From Weissella soli (GTDB taxonomy: Bacteria > Bacillota > Bacilli > Lactobacillales > Lactobacillaceae): a DNA stretch of 64,000 bases. Positions 37,531 through 47,969 of the stretch are shown here, piece by piece. The notes beneath the pieces were generated by a model. It was given only the letters and a program-made list of their open reading frames with translations. It did not search any database and was not told where the DNA came from. The stretch lies in NCBI RefSeq assembly GCF_001761545.1, contig NZ_CP017326.1, positions 372,001 through 436,000 of the forward strand, read 5' to 3'. The number at the start of each line of letters is the position of its first letter. The stretch's first letter is position 1. The translations under genes and the position numbers were made by a program.

Positions 37531-37543
37531 AAAATCCGAACAA
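37531..37543 (+). promoter_or_regulatory. PurBox site 3 upstream of purE
   Basis: AAATCCGAACAAA matches 12 of 13 positions of AWWWCCGAACWWT. It lies just upstream of the probable pur promoter (TTGGTT 37557-37562, 16 bp, TATACA 37579-37584), a position that fits PurR acting near the promoter. Confidence 0.65.
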
Positions 37544-37615
37544 AAATGATGTATTTTTGGTTAATTTACGAATTACTATATACAAAAATAGCTATAACCG
37601 GTTTAATCTATATTA

Positions 37616-37628
37616 AAAGACGAACTTT
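37616..37628 (+). promoter_or_regulatory. PurBox-like site 4 close to the purE start
   Basis: AAAGACGAACTTT, with the same ACGAACTTT core as site 1 and a similar following sequence (AATGAC). It lies about 30 bp before purE, inside the presumed 5' UTR. Its role is uncertain. Confidence 0.4.
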
Positions 37629-37658
37629 AACGTCAATAAATGACATGGAGACCTAACA

Positions 37659-38147
37659 ATGACGAAAGTAGCTGTAGTCATGGGGTCAATTTCGGATTGG
37701 CCAACCATGCAACTTGCGACCGATATTTTAACCGACTTGGGCATCGAGATTGAAAAACACATCATTTCAGCACATCGGATGCCAAAAACGTTGGCCCAAT
37801 TTGCTGAGAACGCCCGCGAAAATGGCGTGTCAGTCATTATTGCTGGTGCGGGTGGTGCCGCACATCTACCTGGTATGTTGGCAGCTAGTACGACCTTACC
37901 GGTGATTGGGGTGCCAATTCAATCAAAAGCATTGAACGGACTCGATTCGTTATTGAGTATCGTGCAGATGCCGGCTGGCGTACCAGTGGCCACCGTGGCA
38001 ATCGGTACAGCCGGTGCGAAAAATGCCGCCTATTTAGCCGCTCAAATTATTGGTATCAGTGATGTTAAGATGGCTGAAGCAGTCGCGCACTTCCGTGAAG
38101 CACAAACGCAAGCAGCAATTGATAGTGAGGCAGCATTAAATGAGTAA
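37659..38147 (+). CDS. purE: N5-carboxyaminoimidazole ribonucleotide mutase
   Basis: PurE class I converts N5-CAIR to CAIR. The 162-residue protein has [12 protein letters not shown] at the phosphate-binding start, SAHRMPKTL with the catalytic His, and [23 protein letters not shown] precedes the ATG. It opens the pur operon and overlaps purK by 8 bp. The presence of PurK confirms the N5-CAIR route. Confidence 0.96.
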   Translation: MTKVAVVMGSISDWPTMQLATDILTDLGIEIEKHIISAHRMPKTLAQFAENARENGVSVIIAGAGGAAHLPGMLAASTTLPVIGVPIQSKALNGLDSLLSIVQMPAGVPVATVAIGTAGAKNAAYLAAQIIGISDVKMAEAVAHFREAQTQAAIDSEAALNE

Positions 38148-39270
38148 GGTTATTTTACCGCCAGCCACGATCGGCATCGTCGGTGGCGGCCAATTAGGAC
38201 GCATGATTGCTTTAGCAGCCAAGCCAATGGGTTACCGTGTCGGGGTGCTGGATCCCACGCCAGATAGTCCTGCTGGTCAGGTAGCGGATTTTCAAATTAC
38301 CGCTGACTATGATGACGAAGCCGCGATATTGGAATTGGCACGTCGAGCAGATGTGTTGACATACGAATTTGAAAACGTCGATTTAACCACGTTGGCACAC
38401 GCCAGTCAAATCACAGAGTTGCCCCAAGGTACCGATTTGCTCTATATCACCAAGAATCGTTTACGTGAAAAGCAATTCTTAGCCGATCATGGTATTCCAG
38501 TGGCACGCTTTGCTGAAGTGCAGTCAGTCGTCGAATTGGATGCTAAGGTCGCTGAAGAGGTCCCTTGCCCAGCCATCTTGAAGACGGCTGAGGGCGGTTA
38601 TGATGGGCATGGTCAGTGGGATATTCCTAACACTGATGCCTTAAACACATTGATTTCACATTGGCCCGTCGCTGAAACAGTCCCACTTATTTTGGAGCAA
38701 CAAATTGACTTTGACCGTGAAGTTAGTGTCATGGTCACACGGGATGGGTTTAATGAAGTACGTATCTGGCCAGTGGCTGAAAATGTACATCAACACCACA
38801 TCTTGAAGACGACCTTAGCACCAGCCCAAGTGAGCCCACTGTTGCAGGCGAAGATTACCCGAATTGCAACGGATATTGCCGAGGCATTGAATTTGCGCGG
38901 GGTCCTCGGGGTTGAAATGTTTGTCGCGGGTGATGACGTTTACGTCAACGAACTCGCCCCCCGACCACACAATTCAGGCCATTATACGATTGAGGGTTCT
39001 AACATCTCACAATTTGAAGCCCATGTGCGCAGCATTGTCGGCTTGCCAATTGCTGAGATTGAAACCGTGGATCAAGCACTGATGTTGAATCTGCTTGGTG
39101 ACGAATTGACCCAAGCACGTGAAGAGCTGCTGGCACATCCAGAATGGCACTTCCACGACTACGGCAAACTTGATATCAAACGAAATCGAAAAATGGGGCA
39201 CATCACTGTGGTGGGTGCCACAGCGATCGGACAATTAGAAACATGGAGTCAAACACATGAGCAACATTGA
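38140..39270 (+). CDS. purK: N5-carboxyaminoimidazole ribonucleotide synthase
   Basis: An ATP-grasp enzyme that carboxylates AIR at N5 with ATP and bicarbonate. The 376-residue product has [17 protein letters not shown] at the start, a glycine-rich ATP loop near [12 protein letters not shown], and [17 protein letters not shown]. It overlaps purE by 8 bp and purC by 14 bp. Confidence 0.96.
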   Translation: MSKVILPPATIGIVGGGQLGRMIALAAKPMGYRVGVLDPTPDSPAGQVADFQITADYDDEAAILELARRADVLTYEFENVDLTTLAHASQITELPQGTDLLYITKNRLREKQFLADHGIPVARFAEVQSVVELDAKVAEEVPCPAILKTAEGGYDGHGQWDIPNTDALNTLISHWPVAETVPLILEQQIDFDREVSVMVTRDGFNEVRIWPVAENVHQHHILKTTLAPAQVSPLLQAKITRIATDIAEALNLRGVLGVEMFVAGDDVYVNELAPRPHNSGHYTIEGSNISQFEAHVRSIVGLPIAEIETVDQALMLNLLGDELTQAREELLAHPEWHFHDYGKLDIKRNRKMGHITVVGATAIGQLETWSQTHEQH

Positions 39271-39985
39271 GAAGCAGGACTTAATCATCGAAGGCAAGGC
39301 GAAGGCCGTTTACAATACGACCGATCCGGCATTAGTTTGGGTTCATAATCTTGACCAAGCCACGGCCTTGAATGGTAAGAAGAAGGAAGCAATTACCAAT
39401 AAGGCGCACTATACGAACGCTATTTCGGGTCTATTGTTCCAATACTTGGCGGAGCAAGGCATCGCCAACCACTTCGTCGAACGCTTGAATGACACCGACG
39501 TTTTGGTAAAAAAATTGACCATGGCTAAGGTAGAGGTCGTCACACGTAACTACGCATCAGGTAGTTTTGAGCGTAAGTATGCGGTGCCACATTTGCAAGA
39601 GCTGACACCAAAGGTCCAGGAATTCTATTATAAAAATGATCAATTAGACGACCCCAGCTTAAACGACTCCCAAATTTTAGCACTTGGTCTGGCAAGCACC
39701 TCGGATATCGCAACTTTCCGCAGTACGGCTTTAGCGGTTAATGAAAAGCTGACCGCCTTATTCGCCGAAATCGGGATTATTTTGGTTGATTTCAAAGTTG
39801 AGTATGGTTATCAAGCCGATGGTAGCTTACTTTTGGCTGATGAATTATCACCTGATAACATGCGCCTGATTGATGCGACAACGCAGGTTTCTTTGGATAA
39901 AGATGTCTTCCGTCAGGGCACGGGTGAAATTACGGACGTCTATGAAATTGTCTTATCACGTTTGCAACATGCATTGCATTATTAG
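39257..39985 (+). CDS. purC: SAICAR synthetase
   Basis: PurC joins CAIR with aspartate using ATP. The 242-residue product has the N-terminal EGKAKAVYNT, the motif EVVTRNYASGSFERKY, and the ADELSPDNMRL metal/ATP segment. It starts inside the end of purK and is followed by purS after 9 bp. The length is normal. Confidence 0.96.
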   Translation: MSNIEKQDLIIEGKAKAVYNTTDPALVWVHNLDQATALNGKKKEAITNKAHYTNAISGLLFQYLAEQGIANHFVERLNDTDVLVKKLTMAKVEVVTRNYASGSFERKYAVPHLQELTPKVQEFYYKNDQLDDPSLNDSQILALGLASTSDIATFRSTALAVNEKLTALFAEIGIILVDFKVEYGYQADGSLLLADELSPDNMRLIDATTQVSLDKDVFRQGTGEITDVYEIVLSRLQHALHY

Positions 39986-39994
39986 GAGAAAATT

Positions 39995-40246
39995 ATGTTG
40001 TACCTTGCTAAAATCTACGTTACTTACAAGCCATCAATTTTGGATCCTCAAGGGGAAGTCATTAAAGCCGCATTACATCGTTTGGATTTCAACACAGTTG
40101 AAGGTGTGAACCAAGGTAAGTATTTTGAAATTAAGTTGACCGCCGCAGATGAAGCAGCCGCTAGTGAATTGGTGAAAGCCTTTACCACTGAGTTGCTTAT
40201 CAACCACAACACTGAAACTTACCGCTTCGATTTGGAGGAGGCTTAA
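39995..40246 (+). CDS. purS: FGAM synthase subunit PurS
   Basis: PurS is a small structural subunit that joins PurQ and PurL into the FGAR amidotransferase complex. The 83-residue protein begins MLYLAKIYVTYKPSILDPQGEVIKAALHRL, the family N-terminus. TTAGGAG precedes the ATG. The purS-purQ-purL order and the short PurL match the Bacillus-type multisubunit enzyme. Confidence 0.94.
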   Translation: MLYLAKIYVTYKPSILDPQGEVIKAALHRLDFNTVEGVNQGKYFEIKLTAADEAAASELVKAFTTELLINHNTETYRFDLEEA

Positions 40247-40247
40247 C

Positions 40248-40931
40248 ATGAAAGCAGCCGTGATTCGTTTCCCAGGCTCAAACTGTGACTTTGACATGTA
40301 TTATGCTTTACAAGATTTTGGGGTTGATGCGGACATCGTCACGAAAGACCAAGCTGATTTTGATGACTATGACGCCATTTTCCTACCCGGTGGGTTCGCT
40401 TATGGTGATTACCTACGTACCGGGGCGGTGGCCCGTTTTTCACCTGCGATGAAAGCTGTGACACAAGCCGCTGATGCCGGTAAGTTGGTGGTGGGCGTTT
40501 GCAACGGTTTCCAAATTTTGACGGAAGCTGGTTTGCTACCCGGTCAACTCATGCGTAATGCCGTTGATGGTAAGGCGCCGGGCTTTATTAATGATGATGT
40601 CCCTTTGCAGGTCGTGAATGCTGACACGCCATTTTCAAGCGAGTATGGTGCGGGTGCCACACTGACCATTCCAGTGGCGCACGGTGAAGGTCGTTACTAT
40701 GCTGACGCAGAGACAATCGCCAACTTGTACGCTAACCACCAGGTTGTGTTTACTTACCAAGAGAACATTAACGGCTCAGTGGACAACATTGCCGGGATTA
40801 CCAATAAGGCGGGGAATGTGTTTGGCATGATGCCCCACCCGGAGCGGGCAGTTGATGAATTGTTGGGTAACACGGATGGACGCGCTTTCTTCAAAGGAAT
40901 TGTGGCGAACATCTTGGCAAAAGTAAAGTAG
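40248..40931 (+). CDS. purQ: FGAM synthase glutaminase subunit PurQ
   Basis: PurQ hydrolyses glutamine and passes ammonia to PurL. The 227-residue class I glutamine amidotransferase has [25 protein letters not shown], the nucleophile Cys in [10 protein letters not shown], and the His-Glu pair in [10 protein letters not shown]. It starts 1 bp after purS, with GGAGGAGG just upstream. Confidence 0.96.
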   Translation: MKAAVIRFPGSNCDFDMYYALQDFGVDADIVTKDQADFDDYDAIFLPGGFAYGDYLRTGAVARFSPAMKAVTQAADAGKLVVGVCNGFQILTEAGLLPGQLMRNAVDGKAPGFINDDVPLQVVNADTPFSSEYGAGATLTIPVAHGEGRYYADAETIANLYANHQVVFTYQENINGSVDNIAGITNKAGNVFGMMPHPERAVDELLGNTDGRAFFKGIVANILAKVK

Positions 40932-40938
40932 GTTAATC

Positions 40939-43173
40939 ATGATTGAAACAGTGACAAATCCGATGGCTAACGAGCCAACCGCTGAGCAAGTTCGCGACGC
41001 AAAGCTCTATCTTGAGTGGGGCTTGACTGAGCAAGAATATCAATTGATTGTCGATACAATTGGGCGTTTGCCAAATTATACTGAAGCCGGCATCTTCTCA
41101 GCCATGTGGTCAGAACATGTATCATACAAGAAATCTAAGCCGGTTTTGCGTAAGTTCTGGTCGGAAAATGAACGTGTCCTACAAGGGCCTGGTGAAGGGG
41201 CCGGTATTTTGGATATCGGTGATGGCCAAGCGGTAGTCTTTAAGGCAGAATCACATAACCATCCCTCAGCTGTTGAACCCTATGAAGGGGCTGCGACGGG
41301 TATTGGCGGTATTTTGCGTGATATTTTCTCAATGGGTGCCCAACCCATCGCTGCCTTAGACAGTTTGCGGTTCGGTGAATTAGATAACCCCCATACGCAA
41401 GCACTCGTCGAAGGCGTTGTGGCCGGTATCGCCGGTTATGGTAATGCGATTGGAATTCCGACGGTTGGTGGAGACATAGCCTTTGATGCTTCTTATCAAG
41501 GTAATCCCTTAGTTAATGCCATGGCAGTTGGTATTTTAGATCAACGCGCCATGCAAGTTGGTAAGGCCGAAGGTGTGGGTAATTCAGTCATTTATGTCGG
41601 CGCTAAGACTGGGCGTGATGGTATTCATGGTGCGACCTTTGCCTCAGCTGAATTCAACACCGATGAAGAACAGAATCGTTCCGCCGTGCAAGTGGGCGAT
41701 CCATTTATGGAGAAGTTAGTGATGGACGCCACCCTCAAGGTTATCAATGAACATGGTGATGTGATTATCGGGGTACAAGACATGGGTGCTGCCGGTATCT
41801 TATCTTCGTCATCTGAAATGGCCGGCAAGGCCGGCATGGGTATCTTGTTGCATTTGGATGCGGTGCCACAACGTGAGACGAACATGACGCCATACGAATT
41901 GATGCTGTCAGAATCACAAGAACGGATGCTGTTGGTTGTGGCCAAGGGTCATGAACAAGAAGTCATTGCGGTCTTTGAAGAAGCTGAATTAGAAGCGGTC
42001 ATCGTGGGTGAAGTCACTGACGACGGGCGTTACCGACTGGAATTTCACGGTGACATTGTCACTGATTTGGATGTTGAATTTTTAACGAAGGCACCTAAAC
42101 AAGACATGCCTTCAAAGAAGCCGGCTTATTTAGAAAATGTTGACGAAGCACAATATCAACCAACTGCGACTGACGTTACTGAAACGTTCTTAGCGTTGTT
42201 AGCGCAGCCAACGAGTGCGTCGAAGGCGGATCTATTCCGTCACTACGATGCACAAGTGCGGGCTGATACAGTGATCAAGCCTGGTGGTGATGCCGCGGTG
42301 GTCCGAATTCGAGGTACGAAGAAGGCCTTGGCCATGACAACGGATGTTAATGGTCGGTTTGTTTATCTTGATCCATATAACGGCGGTAAGATGGCTATTG
42401 CCGAAGCTGCCCGTAATATTGTGGCCACCGGTGCTTTGCCAATCGGCATCACCGATTGCCTGAACTTCGGTAACCCGGATGATCCAGAAATCTATTGGAC
42501 CTTGGACCAATCGGTGATGGGGATTAATGACTTTGCCAAGAAGTTGAACACACCGATCATTTCAGGAAATGTGTCATTGTACAACGAGACCAATGGTGAA
42601 GCAATTTACCCAACGCCAATGGTGGGGATGGTTGGTTTGCACGAAGATAACAAAGATATCACGACCATTAAGTTTAAAAATGCCGATGACATCATTTATC
42701 TGGTTGGTGACTTCCAAGCAGCCTTTAATGGTTCAGAATTGCAAAAAATGGAAACTGGTCACATTCAAGGTCAGTTATTTGCCTTTGATGATGAAGCTGA
42801 GTTACGTAGCCAACAAATCGTTTTGGATGGCATCAAGGCCGGCTTGATTGTCTCAGCCCATGACATCGCCGAGGGTGGGATCGCCGTGGCACTTGCAGAA
42901 TCAGCCTTTAAAACACCATTTGGTTTGGATGTATCCGCTGAGGTTCCTACGTCAATGTACTTTGCAGAAGCCCCATCACAATTTATTGTCTCAGTACCAG
43001 CTCAGCAAGCTAGTGCATTTGAGGAATTAGCTGGCGCGGATGCGCGTCGTTTAGGCACGGTGTCTCAAGATACAGCCTTAAAGATGGCTGGAATTGATGC
43101 CCAAATTAATGTCGACAAGACGATTGCCGAGAAGAAGTATATGGAGGCTATCTCATGGCTTTTGAGCAAGTAG
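40939..43173 (+). CDS. purL: FGAM synthase large subunit PurL
   Basis: PurL performs the ATP-dependent conversion of FGAR to FGAM. At 744 residues it is the small type, lacking the PurS and PurQ domains. It has [16 protein letters not shown], the ATP site [22 protein letters not shown], and [18 protein letters not shown]. The start at 40939 has AGTAGG upstream; a second ATG eight codons in has no ribosome site. Its end overlaps purF by 19 bp. Confidence 0.96.
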   Translation: MIETVTNPMANEPTAEQVRDAKLYLEWGLTEQEYQLIVDTIGRLPNYTEAGIFSAMWSEHVSYKKSKPVLRKFWSENERVLQGPGEGAGILDIGDGQAVVFKAESHNHPSAVEPYEGAATGIGGILRDIFSMGAQPIAALDSLRFGELDNPHTQALVEGVVAGIAGYGNAIGIPTVGGDIAFDASYQGNPLVNAMAVGILDQRAMQVGKAEGVGNSVIYVGAKTGRDGIHGATFASAEFNTDEEQNRSAVQVGDPFMEKLVMDATLKVINEHGDVIIGVQDMGAAGILSSSSEMAGKAGMGILLHLDAVPQRETNMTPYELMLSESQERMLLVVAKGHEQEVIAVFEEAELEAVIVGEVTDDGRYRLEFHGDIVTDLDVEFLTKAPKQDMPSKKPAYLENVDEAQYQPTATDVTETFLALLAQPTSASKADLFRHYDAQVRADTVIKPGGDAAVVRIRGTKKALAMTTDVNGRFVYLDPYNGGKMAIAEAARNIVATGALPIGITDCLNFGNPDDPEIYWTLDQSVMGINDFAKKLNTPIISGNVSLYNETNGEAIYPTPMVGMVGLHEDNKDITTIKFKNADDIIYLVGDFQAAFNGSELQKMETGHIQGQLFAFDDEAELRSQQIVLDGIKAGLIVSAHDIAEGGIAVALAESAFKTPFGLDVSAEVPTSMYFAEAPSQFIVSVPAQQASAFEELAGADARRLGTVSQDTALKMAGIDAQINVDKTIAEKKYMEAISWLLSK

Positions 43174-44687
43174 AAAATCAAAATTCACTAAACGAGGAAT
43201 GCGGTATTTTCGGCGTTTGGGGCTGTGATGATGCGGCTAACTTGACCTACTATGGTTTGCATGCCTTGCAACACCGTGGTCAAGAAGGGGCAGGCATCGT
43301 CGCTAATAATAATCAGCACTTGTGGCAAGAGCGTGGGTTAGGTTTATTGGGGGACGTCTTCCGTGATCCACAACGCATCAAGAGCCTGGTTGGGACAGCA
43401 GCCATTGGGCATGTCCGCTATGCTACGGCCGGTTCAAATGGTATTGAAAACATCCAACCGTTGATGGTGAATTTTTCCAATGAGCAATATGCTTTGGCAC
43501 ACAATGGTAATTTGACCAATGCCAAAACTTTGCGCAAAGAACTCGAGGAGAGCGGTTCGATTTTTCAATCATCATCAGATACAGAAGTTTTGTTGCACTT
43601 GATTCGTCGCTCGAAGGCTGAGACCTTCAAGGAAAAGTTGATTGAAGCTTTGAATACAGTTCGTGGTGGCTTTGCCTTCCTTTTGATGACCCCAACCGCC
43701 ATGTATGCAGCACTAGATCCGCATGGTTTCCGGCCGTTTGTCGTTGGTCAAATGCCAGATGGCCAATATATCGTCACTTCAGAAACAGCCGCTTTAGCCG
43801 TTGTCGGCGCCCGCTTTGTCCGGGATGTCCAACCGGGAGAGTTGATTAAAATTGATGATAATGGCATTGCGATTGAACGTTACACTGAAAATACGACCTT
43901 GAATATCGATGCCATGGAATATGTCTACTTTGCTCGGCCAGATTCAAACATCTATGGGGTGAATGTACATAATGCTCGCAAGCGCATGGGCCGGACCTTA
44001 TTTCAAGAGCACGCAGTTGCAGCTGATATTGTCGTTGGGGTACCAAATTCAGCCCTATCGGCAACGGCTGGTTATGCCGAGGCGGCTGGTTTGCCAAATG
44101 AAATGGGGTTGGTGAAAAATCAGTATGTCGCCCGTACTTTTATTGAACCTACGCAAGAACGCCGTGAGCGGGCGGTGCGAATGAAGTTAACCGCGGTACC
44201 TGATGTCGTCGGGGGCAAGCGGGTTGTGTTAGTAGATGATTCAATTGTCCGCGGTACCACGTCAAAGTTCATCATTAGAATGTTGCGCGAAGCTGGGGCC
44301 AAGGAAGTGCACGTCCGCGTAGCAAGTCCGGCATTTAGGTTTCCATCATTTTATGGGGTGGATATGCAAACAACTGAAGAGTTGATGGCGGCCAACCACA
44401 CTAAGGAAGAAATGCGTCAGATTATCGGGGCTGATTCGTTAGAATTTTTGTCAACGGAGGGATTGGTAGCCGCAATTAACTTGCCATATCAAGGTGCAGG
44501 AACTGGTTTGACGACGGCTTATTTTGACGGCCACTATCCTAGCCCAATTTATGATTTCCAAGCAAGTTTAAGTGCTTGGGAAGCACGGGGTGAAGTTGAT
44601 TTTGCACCAGAACCTACGACCACATACTCACCAACACAAGTCCGGACATTGGCTAAGCAAGATTTGCATTTAGAAGGAGAGCAATAA
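43155..44687 (+). CDS. purF: Amidophosphoribosyltransferase
   Basis: PurF commits PRPP to purine synthesis using glutamine. The 510-residue product carries a 15-residue propeptide ([15 protein letters not shown]) before Cys16 of CGIFGVWG, the Ntn nucleophile; propeptide removal is known for the Bacillus enzyme. It also has [10 protein letters not shown] and the PRPP loop [14 protein letters not shown]. It overlaps purL and shares its stop with the purM start (TAATG). Confidence 0.96.
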   Translation: MAFEQVENQNSLNEECGIFGVWGCDDAANLTYYGLHALQHRGQEGAGIVANNNQHLWQERGLGLLGDVFRDPQRIKSLVGTAAIGHVRYATAGSNGIENIQPLMVNFSNEQYALAHNGNLTNAKTLRKELEESGSIFQSSSDTEVLLHLIRRSKAETFKEKLIEALNTVRGGFAFLLMTPTAMYAALDPHGFRPFVVGQMPDGQYIVTSETAALAVVGARFVRDVQPGELIKIDDNGIAIERYTENTTLNIDAMEYVYFARPDSNIYGVNVHNARKRMGRTLFQEHAVAADIVVGVPNSALSATAGYAEAAGLPNEMGLVKNQYVARTFIEPTQERRERAVRMKLTAVPDVVGGKRVVLVDDSIVRGTTSKFIIRMLREAGAKEVHVRVASPAFRFPSFYGVDMQTTEELMAANHTKEEMRQIIGADSLEFLSTEGLVAAINLPYQGAGTGLTTAYFDGHYPSPIYDFQASLSAWEARGEVDFAPEPTTTYSPTQVRTLAKQDLHLEGEQ

Positions 44688-45718
44688 TGGCAGAAACAAA
44701 CGCTTATGCTGCTGCTGGCGTTGACGTTGAAGCAGGTAACCAAGCTGTGGCACAGATGGCAACGGCGGTTAAAGACACATACAACGACCATGTGCTCGCC
44801 GGATTGGGCGGCTTTGGCGCAGCCTTTGCGATCGGTGCGGGTTACAAGGATCCGGTCCTAGTGGCTGGGGCGGATGGTGTTGGGACAAAGCTACTCTTAG
44901 CGATTGCGGCGAATAAGCACGACACCATTGGTCAAGATTTGGTCGCCATGACCATGAACGATATCTTGGCGCAGGGCGCCAAGCCGTTGTTCTTATTGGA
45001 CTATTTGGCGGTTGATAAGATGCGTCCGGCAGTGGTTGCGGAGATCGTAGGGGGCATTGCGGCAGCCACGAAGGCAGTCGGTGCGGCGTTGATTGGCGGT
45101 GAATCGGCTGAACTGCCTGGCTTGTATGCGCATAATCACTATGATTTGGCCTCATTTGGCGTCGGGATCGTTGAACGTGATGCGATGTTAGTTGGCGATC
45201 GTGTCCAAGCGGGTGACGTCCTGATTGGCTTAGCTTCATCAGGTATTCACTCAAATGGGTACTCATTGGTCCGCCAGGTGTTGGGAATCAACGATGGTGC
45301 CGGTTGGGAAGACTTAGATCCGACCCTACAAACGGCCTTGTTGGAACCAACCAAGCTATATGCAGCACAAGTTTTGCCTTTGCTACAACAAAAACTCGTT
45401 ACGGGTATTGCCCATATCACTGGTGGGGGAATTATCGAGAACTTGCCTCGGGCATATGGGACTGACCTGACCGCTGAAATTAACTGGGGTACTTGGCCGA
45501 TTTTGCCGATTTTTGATACCTTGCAAACGGCCGGTACCTTGTCATTGCATGATATGTTACTGACATTCAACAATGGCCTGGGCATGATTTTGACGGTTCG
45601 TCCGGAAGATGCTGCCGCAGTTTTGCACCAACTGGGTGATGATGCTTATGTTGTTGGCAAGATGACGGCATGGCAAACAGAAGCGGTTGTTTTTAGGGGG
45701 GAAGCGCCATGGCAGTAA
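44687..45718 (+). CDS. purM: AIR synthetase
   Basis: PurM cyclises FGAM to AIR with ATP. The 343-residue protein has the start YAAAGVDVEAGNQAV, GADGVGTKLLLA, the DLVAMTMNDILAQGAKPLFLLDY segment and GGESAELPG. It starts in the purF stop codon (TAATG) and overlaps purN by 10 bp. Confidence 0.96.
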   Translation: MAETNAYAAAGVDVEAGNQAVAQMATAVKDTYNDHVLAGLGGFGAAFAIGAGYKDPVLVAGADGVGTKLLLAIAANKHDTIGQDLVAMTMNDILAQGAKPLFLLDYLAVDKMRPAVVAEIVGGIAAATKAVGAALIGGESAELPGLYAHNHYDLASFGVGIVERDAMLVGDRVQAGDVLIGLASSGIHSNGYSLVRQVLGINDGAGWEDLDPTLQTALLEPTKLYAAQVLPLLQQKLVTGIAHITGGGIIENLPRAYGTDLTAEINWGTWPILPIFDTLQTAGTLSLHDMLLTFNNGLGMILTVRPEDAAAVLHQLGDDAYVVGKMTAWQTEAVVFRGEAPWQ

Positions 45719-46293
45719 CGCGCTTAGCCATTTTTGCTTCTGGTCACGGCACCAATTTTGAAGCACTGCAAACAGCGATGATGGCCCGCAAATTGGATGC
45801 CGAATTTGTCCAGTTGATCGTCGATCATGCCAATATCGGGGCAATTGCGTTAGCTGAGAAATTTGGTATTCCTTATCGGGTAATGAGCTATAAAGCATTT
45901 GAAAATCGCCAAGCGGCCGAAGTTTCCATCGTTGAGACGCTCACGGCGGCCCGCGTAGACGGGATTATCTTGGCTGGTTATATGCGTTTGTTGACGCCGA
46001 CGCTCCTCGATGCTTTCCCCAATAAGGTGATCAATATTCATCCGGCGCTCTTACCGAGCTTTCCCGGCACCCATGCGATTGAAGATGCATTCAATTATGG
46101 GGTGAAGATCACCGGGGTGACGGTCCACTATGTGGATGCGGGGATGGATACGGGTAAGATCATCGCGCAGGCGCCCGTTGCAGTCATGGCCGATGACACA
46201 TTAGCGTCATTGGAAACAAAAATTCATGATGTTGAGCATCAATTATACCCAGATACATTGGAATGGTTATTAAAAGAAGGAGTATTTAACTAA
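45709..46293 (+). CDS. purN: GAR transformylase
   Basis: PurN formylates GAR with 10-formyl-THF. The 194-residue protein has [12 protein letters not shown], the catalytic Asn/His in [13 protein letters not shown], and the Asp in [21 protein letters not shown] ribosome site lies in the purM end. It couples to purH through a shared TAATG. Confidence 0.96.
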   Translation: MAVTRLAIFASGHGTNFEALQTAMMARKLDAEFVQLIVDHANIGAIALAEKFGIPYRVMSYKAFENRQAAEVSIVETLTAARVDGIILAGYMRLLTPTLLDAFPNKVINIHPALLPSFPGTHAIEDAFNYGVKITGVTVHYVDAGMDTGKIIAQAPVAVMADDTLASLETKIHDVEHQLYPDTLEWLLKEGVFN

Positions 46294-47822
46294 TGGCACG
46301 TGCACTATTAAGTGTTTCAGATAAGAATGGCCTGGTGCCATTCGCGCAAGGATTGGCCGAATTAGGCTATGAGTTGGTATCGACTGGTGGGACTTTGAAG
46401 GTTTTGGCTGAGGCTGGTCTGGCACCAATCGCAATTGATGAAGTTACCGGTTTTTCTGAAATGTTGGATGGTCGTGTGAAAACATTACATCCACGTGTTC
46501 ACGGCGGGTTATTGGCCCGTCGTGATTTGCCAGAACATATGGCAAAATTAGCAGAATTTAATATCACACCAATCGATTTAGTCGTGGTTAATTTGTATCC
46601 ATTCAAAGCAACGATTCAAAAGGAAGGCGTTTCTGAAGCGGAGGCCATTGAAAATATCGATATCGGTGGTCCTTCAATGTTGCGTTCAGCCGCAAAGAAC
46701 TTTGCCAGTGTGTTGGCGGTTACCGATCCAGCTGACTACGACCTCGTGTTGGAAAAGTTGCGTCATGATGAAATTGATGGGGCCTTTCGCAAAAGTTTGG
46801 CAGCCAAAGTTTTCCGTCAAACCGCTGCCTATGATGCCTTGATTGCCAACTACTTGACGGAAGAGACTTTCCCCGCACAACTCACCCCAACCTTTGAGTT
46901 GTTTGAGGAGCTCCGTTACGGGGAGAACCCCTTCCAAAAGGCAGCTGCCTATAAGACAGCTTTGCCTGAGCCATACTCTGTTTTGTCAGCTAACATTTTG
47001 CACGGTAAGCAGTTGTCATATAACAATATTCGTGATGCCGATGCTGCATTGCGTATTATCGCTGAGTTCTCAGAGCCAACAGTGGTCACGGTTAAGCACA
47101 TGAACCCAGCCGGTATTGGTCAGGGTCCTGACATTGAAACTGCCTGGGATAAGGCATTTGCTGCTGATCCAGTATCAATTTTTGGTGGTATCGTGGCCTT
47201 GAATCGTGAGGTTGACCTGGATACAGCCATGAAGTTAAAGGCTATCTTCTTGGAAATTATTATCGCACCAAGCTTCACTGATGAAGCTTATGCCGCCTTA
47301 GCTAAGAAGAAGAACTTACGTCTATTGACACTACCATTCACGACTGATGTACCACAAAGTTATGAACTAACGTCAGTATTTGGGGGCGTCGTCGTACAAG
47401 ACCGTGACTTGGTTAATGAAGAACTGGCAGATTTCGAAGTGGTTACTGAAGTGAAGCCAACCCAAGCACAGCTTGAAACGATGGTCTTTGCACAAAAGGC
47501 CGTTAAGCACGTGAAGTCAAATGCCATTGTGGTGGCCCGACATGGTCAAACGCTCGGTGTGGGTGCCGGTCAACCAAACCGCATCGACTCAGTGACATAT
47601 GCGATTAAGAACGCTAAGAAAATTACTGATGATTTGTCAGATGCTGTTTTGGCCTCGGATGCGTTCTTCCCATTCTCAGATTCAGTGGCGTATGCGGCTG
47701 AACATGGGATCAAAGCGGTTGTGCAACCAGGTGGCTCAATCCGCGACCAAGAATCAATCGATAAAGCTAACGAGCTTGGTATTGCAATGGTTTTGAGTGG
47801 CAATCGTCATTTCCGTCACTAA
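46293..47822 (+). CDS. purH: Bifunctional AICAR transformylase/IMP cyclohydrolase
   Basis: PurH performs the last two steps to IMP. The 509-residue protein has the cyclohydrolase domain first (ISTGG-type region [32 protein letters not shown]). The transformylase domain follows, with the Lys-His pair in [15 protein letters not shown] and the ending [16 protein letters not shown] precedes the ATG. It is followed by a 147-bp structured gap before purD. Confidence 0.96.
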   Translation: MARALLSVSDKNGLVPFAQGLAELGYELVSTGGTLKVLAEAGLAPIAIDEVTGFSEMLDGRVKTLHPRVHGGLLARRDLPEHMAKLAEFNITPIDLVVVNLYPFKATIQKEGVSEAEAIENIDIGGPSMLRSAAKNFASVLAVTDPADYDLVLEKLRHDEIDGAFRKSLAAKVFRQTAAYDALIANYLTEETFPAQLTPTFELFEELRYGENPFQKAAAYKTALPEPYSVLSANILHGKQLSYNNIRDADAALRIIAEFSEPTVVTVKHMNPAGIGQGPDIETAWDKAFAADPVSIFGGIVALNREVDLDTAMKLKAIFLEIIIAPSFTDEAYAALAKKKNLRLLTLPFTTDVPQSYELTSVFGGVVVQDRDLVNEELADFEVVTEVKPTQAQLETMVFAQKAVKHVKSNAIVVARHGQTLGVGAGQPNRIDSVTYAIKNAKKITDDLSDAVLASDAFFPFSDSVAYAAEHGIKAVVQPGGSIRDQESIDKANELGIAMVLSGNRHFRH

Positions 47823-47878
47823 AAGTAAATCTAGGAAGCCAGTGCGCTTGCTAAGGAATACTCAATATTAAATAGATT

Positions 47879-47947
47879 ACGAGACTCATTGAAAAATGAG
47901 CCTCGTAGTAGACAGCTGGTTACAGGGGTTGTCTAGTGCGAGGCTCA
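47879..47947 (+). promoter_or_regulatory. Structured RNA element with alternative pairings in the purH-purD gap
   Basis: Hairpin A is ACGAG-a-CTCATT (47879-47890), loop GAAA, AATGAG-c-CTCGT (47895-47906). Its 3' arm contains TGAGCCTCG (47897-47905), which is also perfectly complementary to CGAGGCTCA (47939-47947). Inside that second fold, TAGACA (47909-47914) pairs with TGTCTA (47930-47935). The two folds exclude each other, as in a regulatory switch. No T-run follows, so it is not a plain terminator. It matches no riboswitch class I know. Confidence 0.5.
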
Positions 47948-47969
47948 CAAGTTAGAAAGGGAAATTATT

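Noticed and set aside
37275-37658. Purine riboswitch upstream of purE
   Set aside because: I could not find the three-helix junction core or a terminator; PurBox motifs explain the region better.
44769-45266. 165-codon open frame on the minus strand
   Set aside because: It is antisense to purM, which has full family motifs; the antisense frame is rich in Pro, Arg and His, as expected for a shadow frame.
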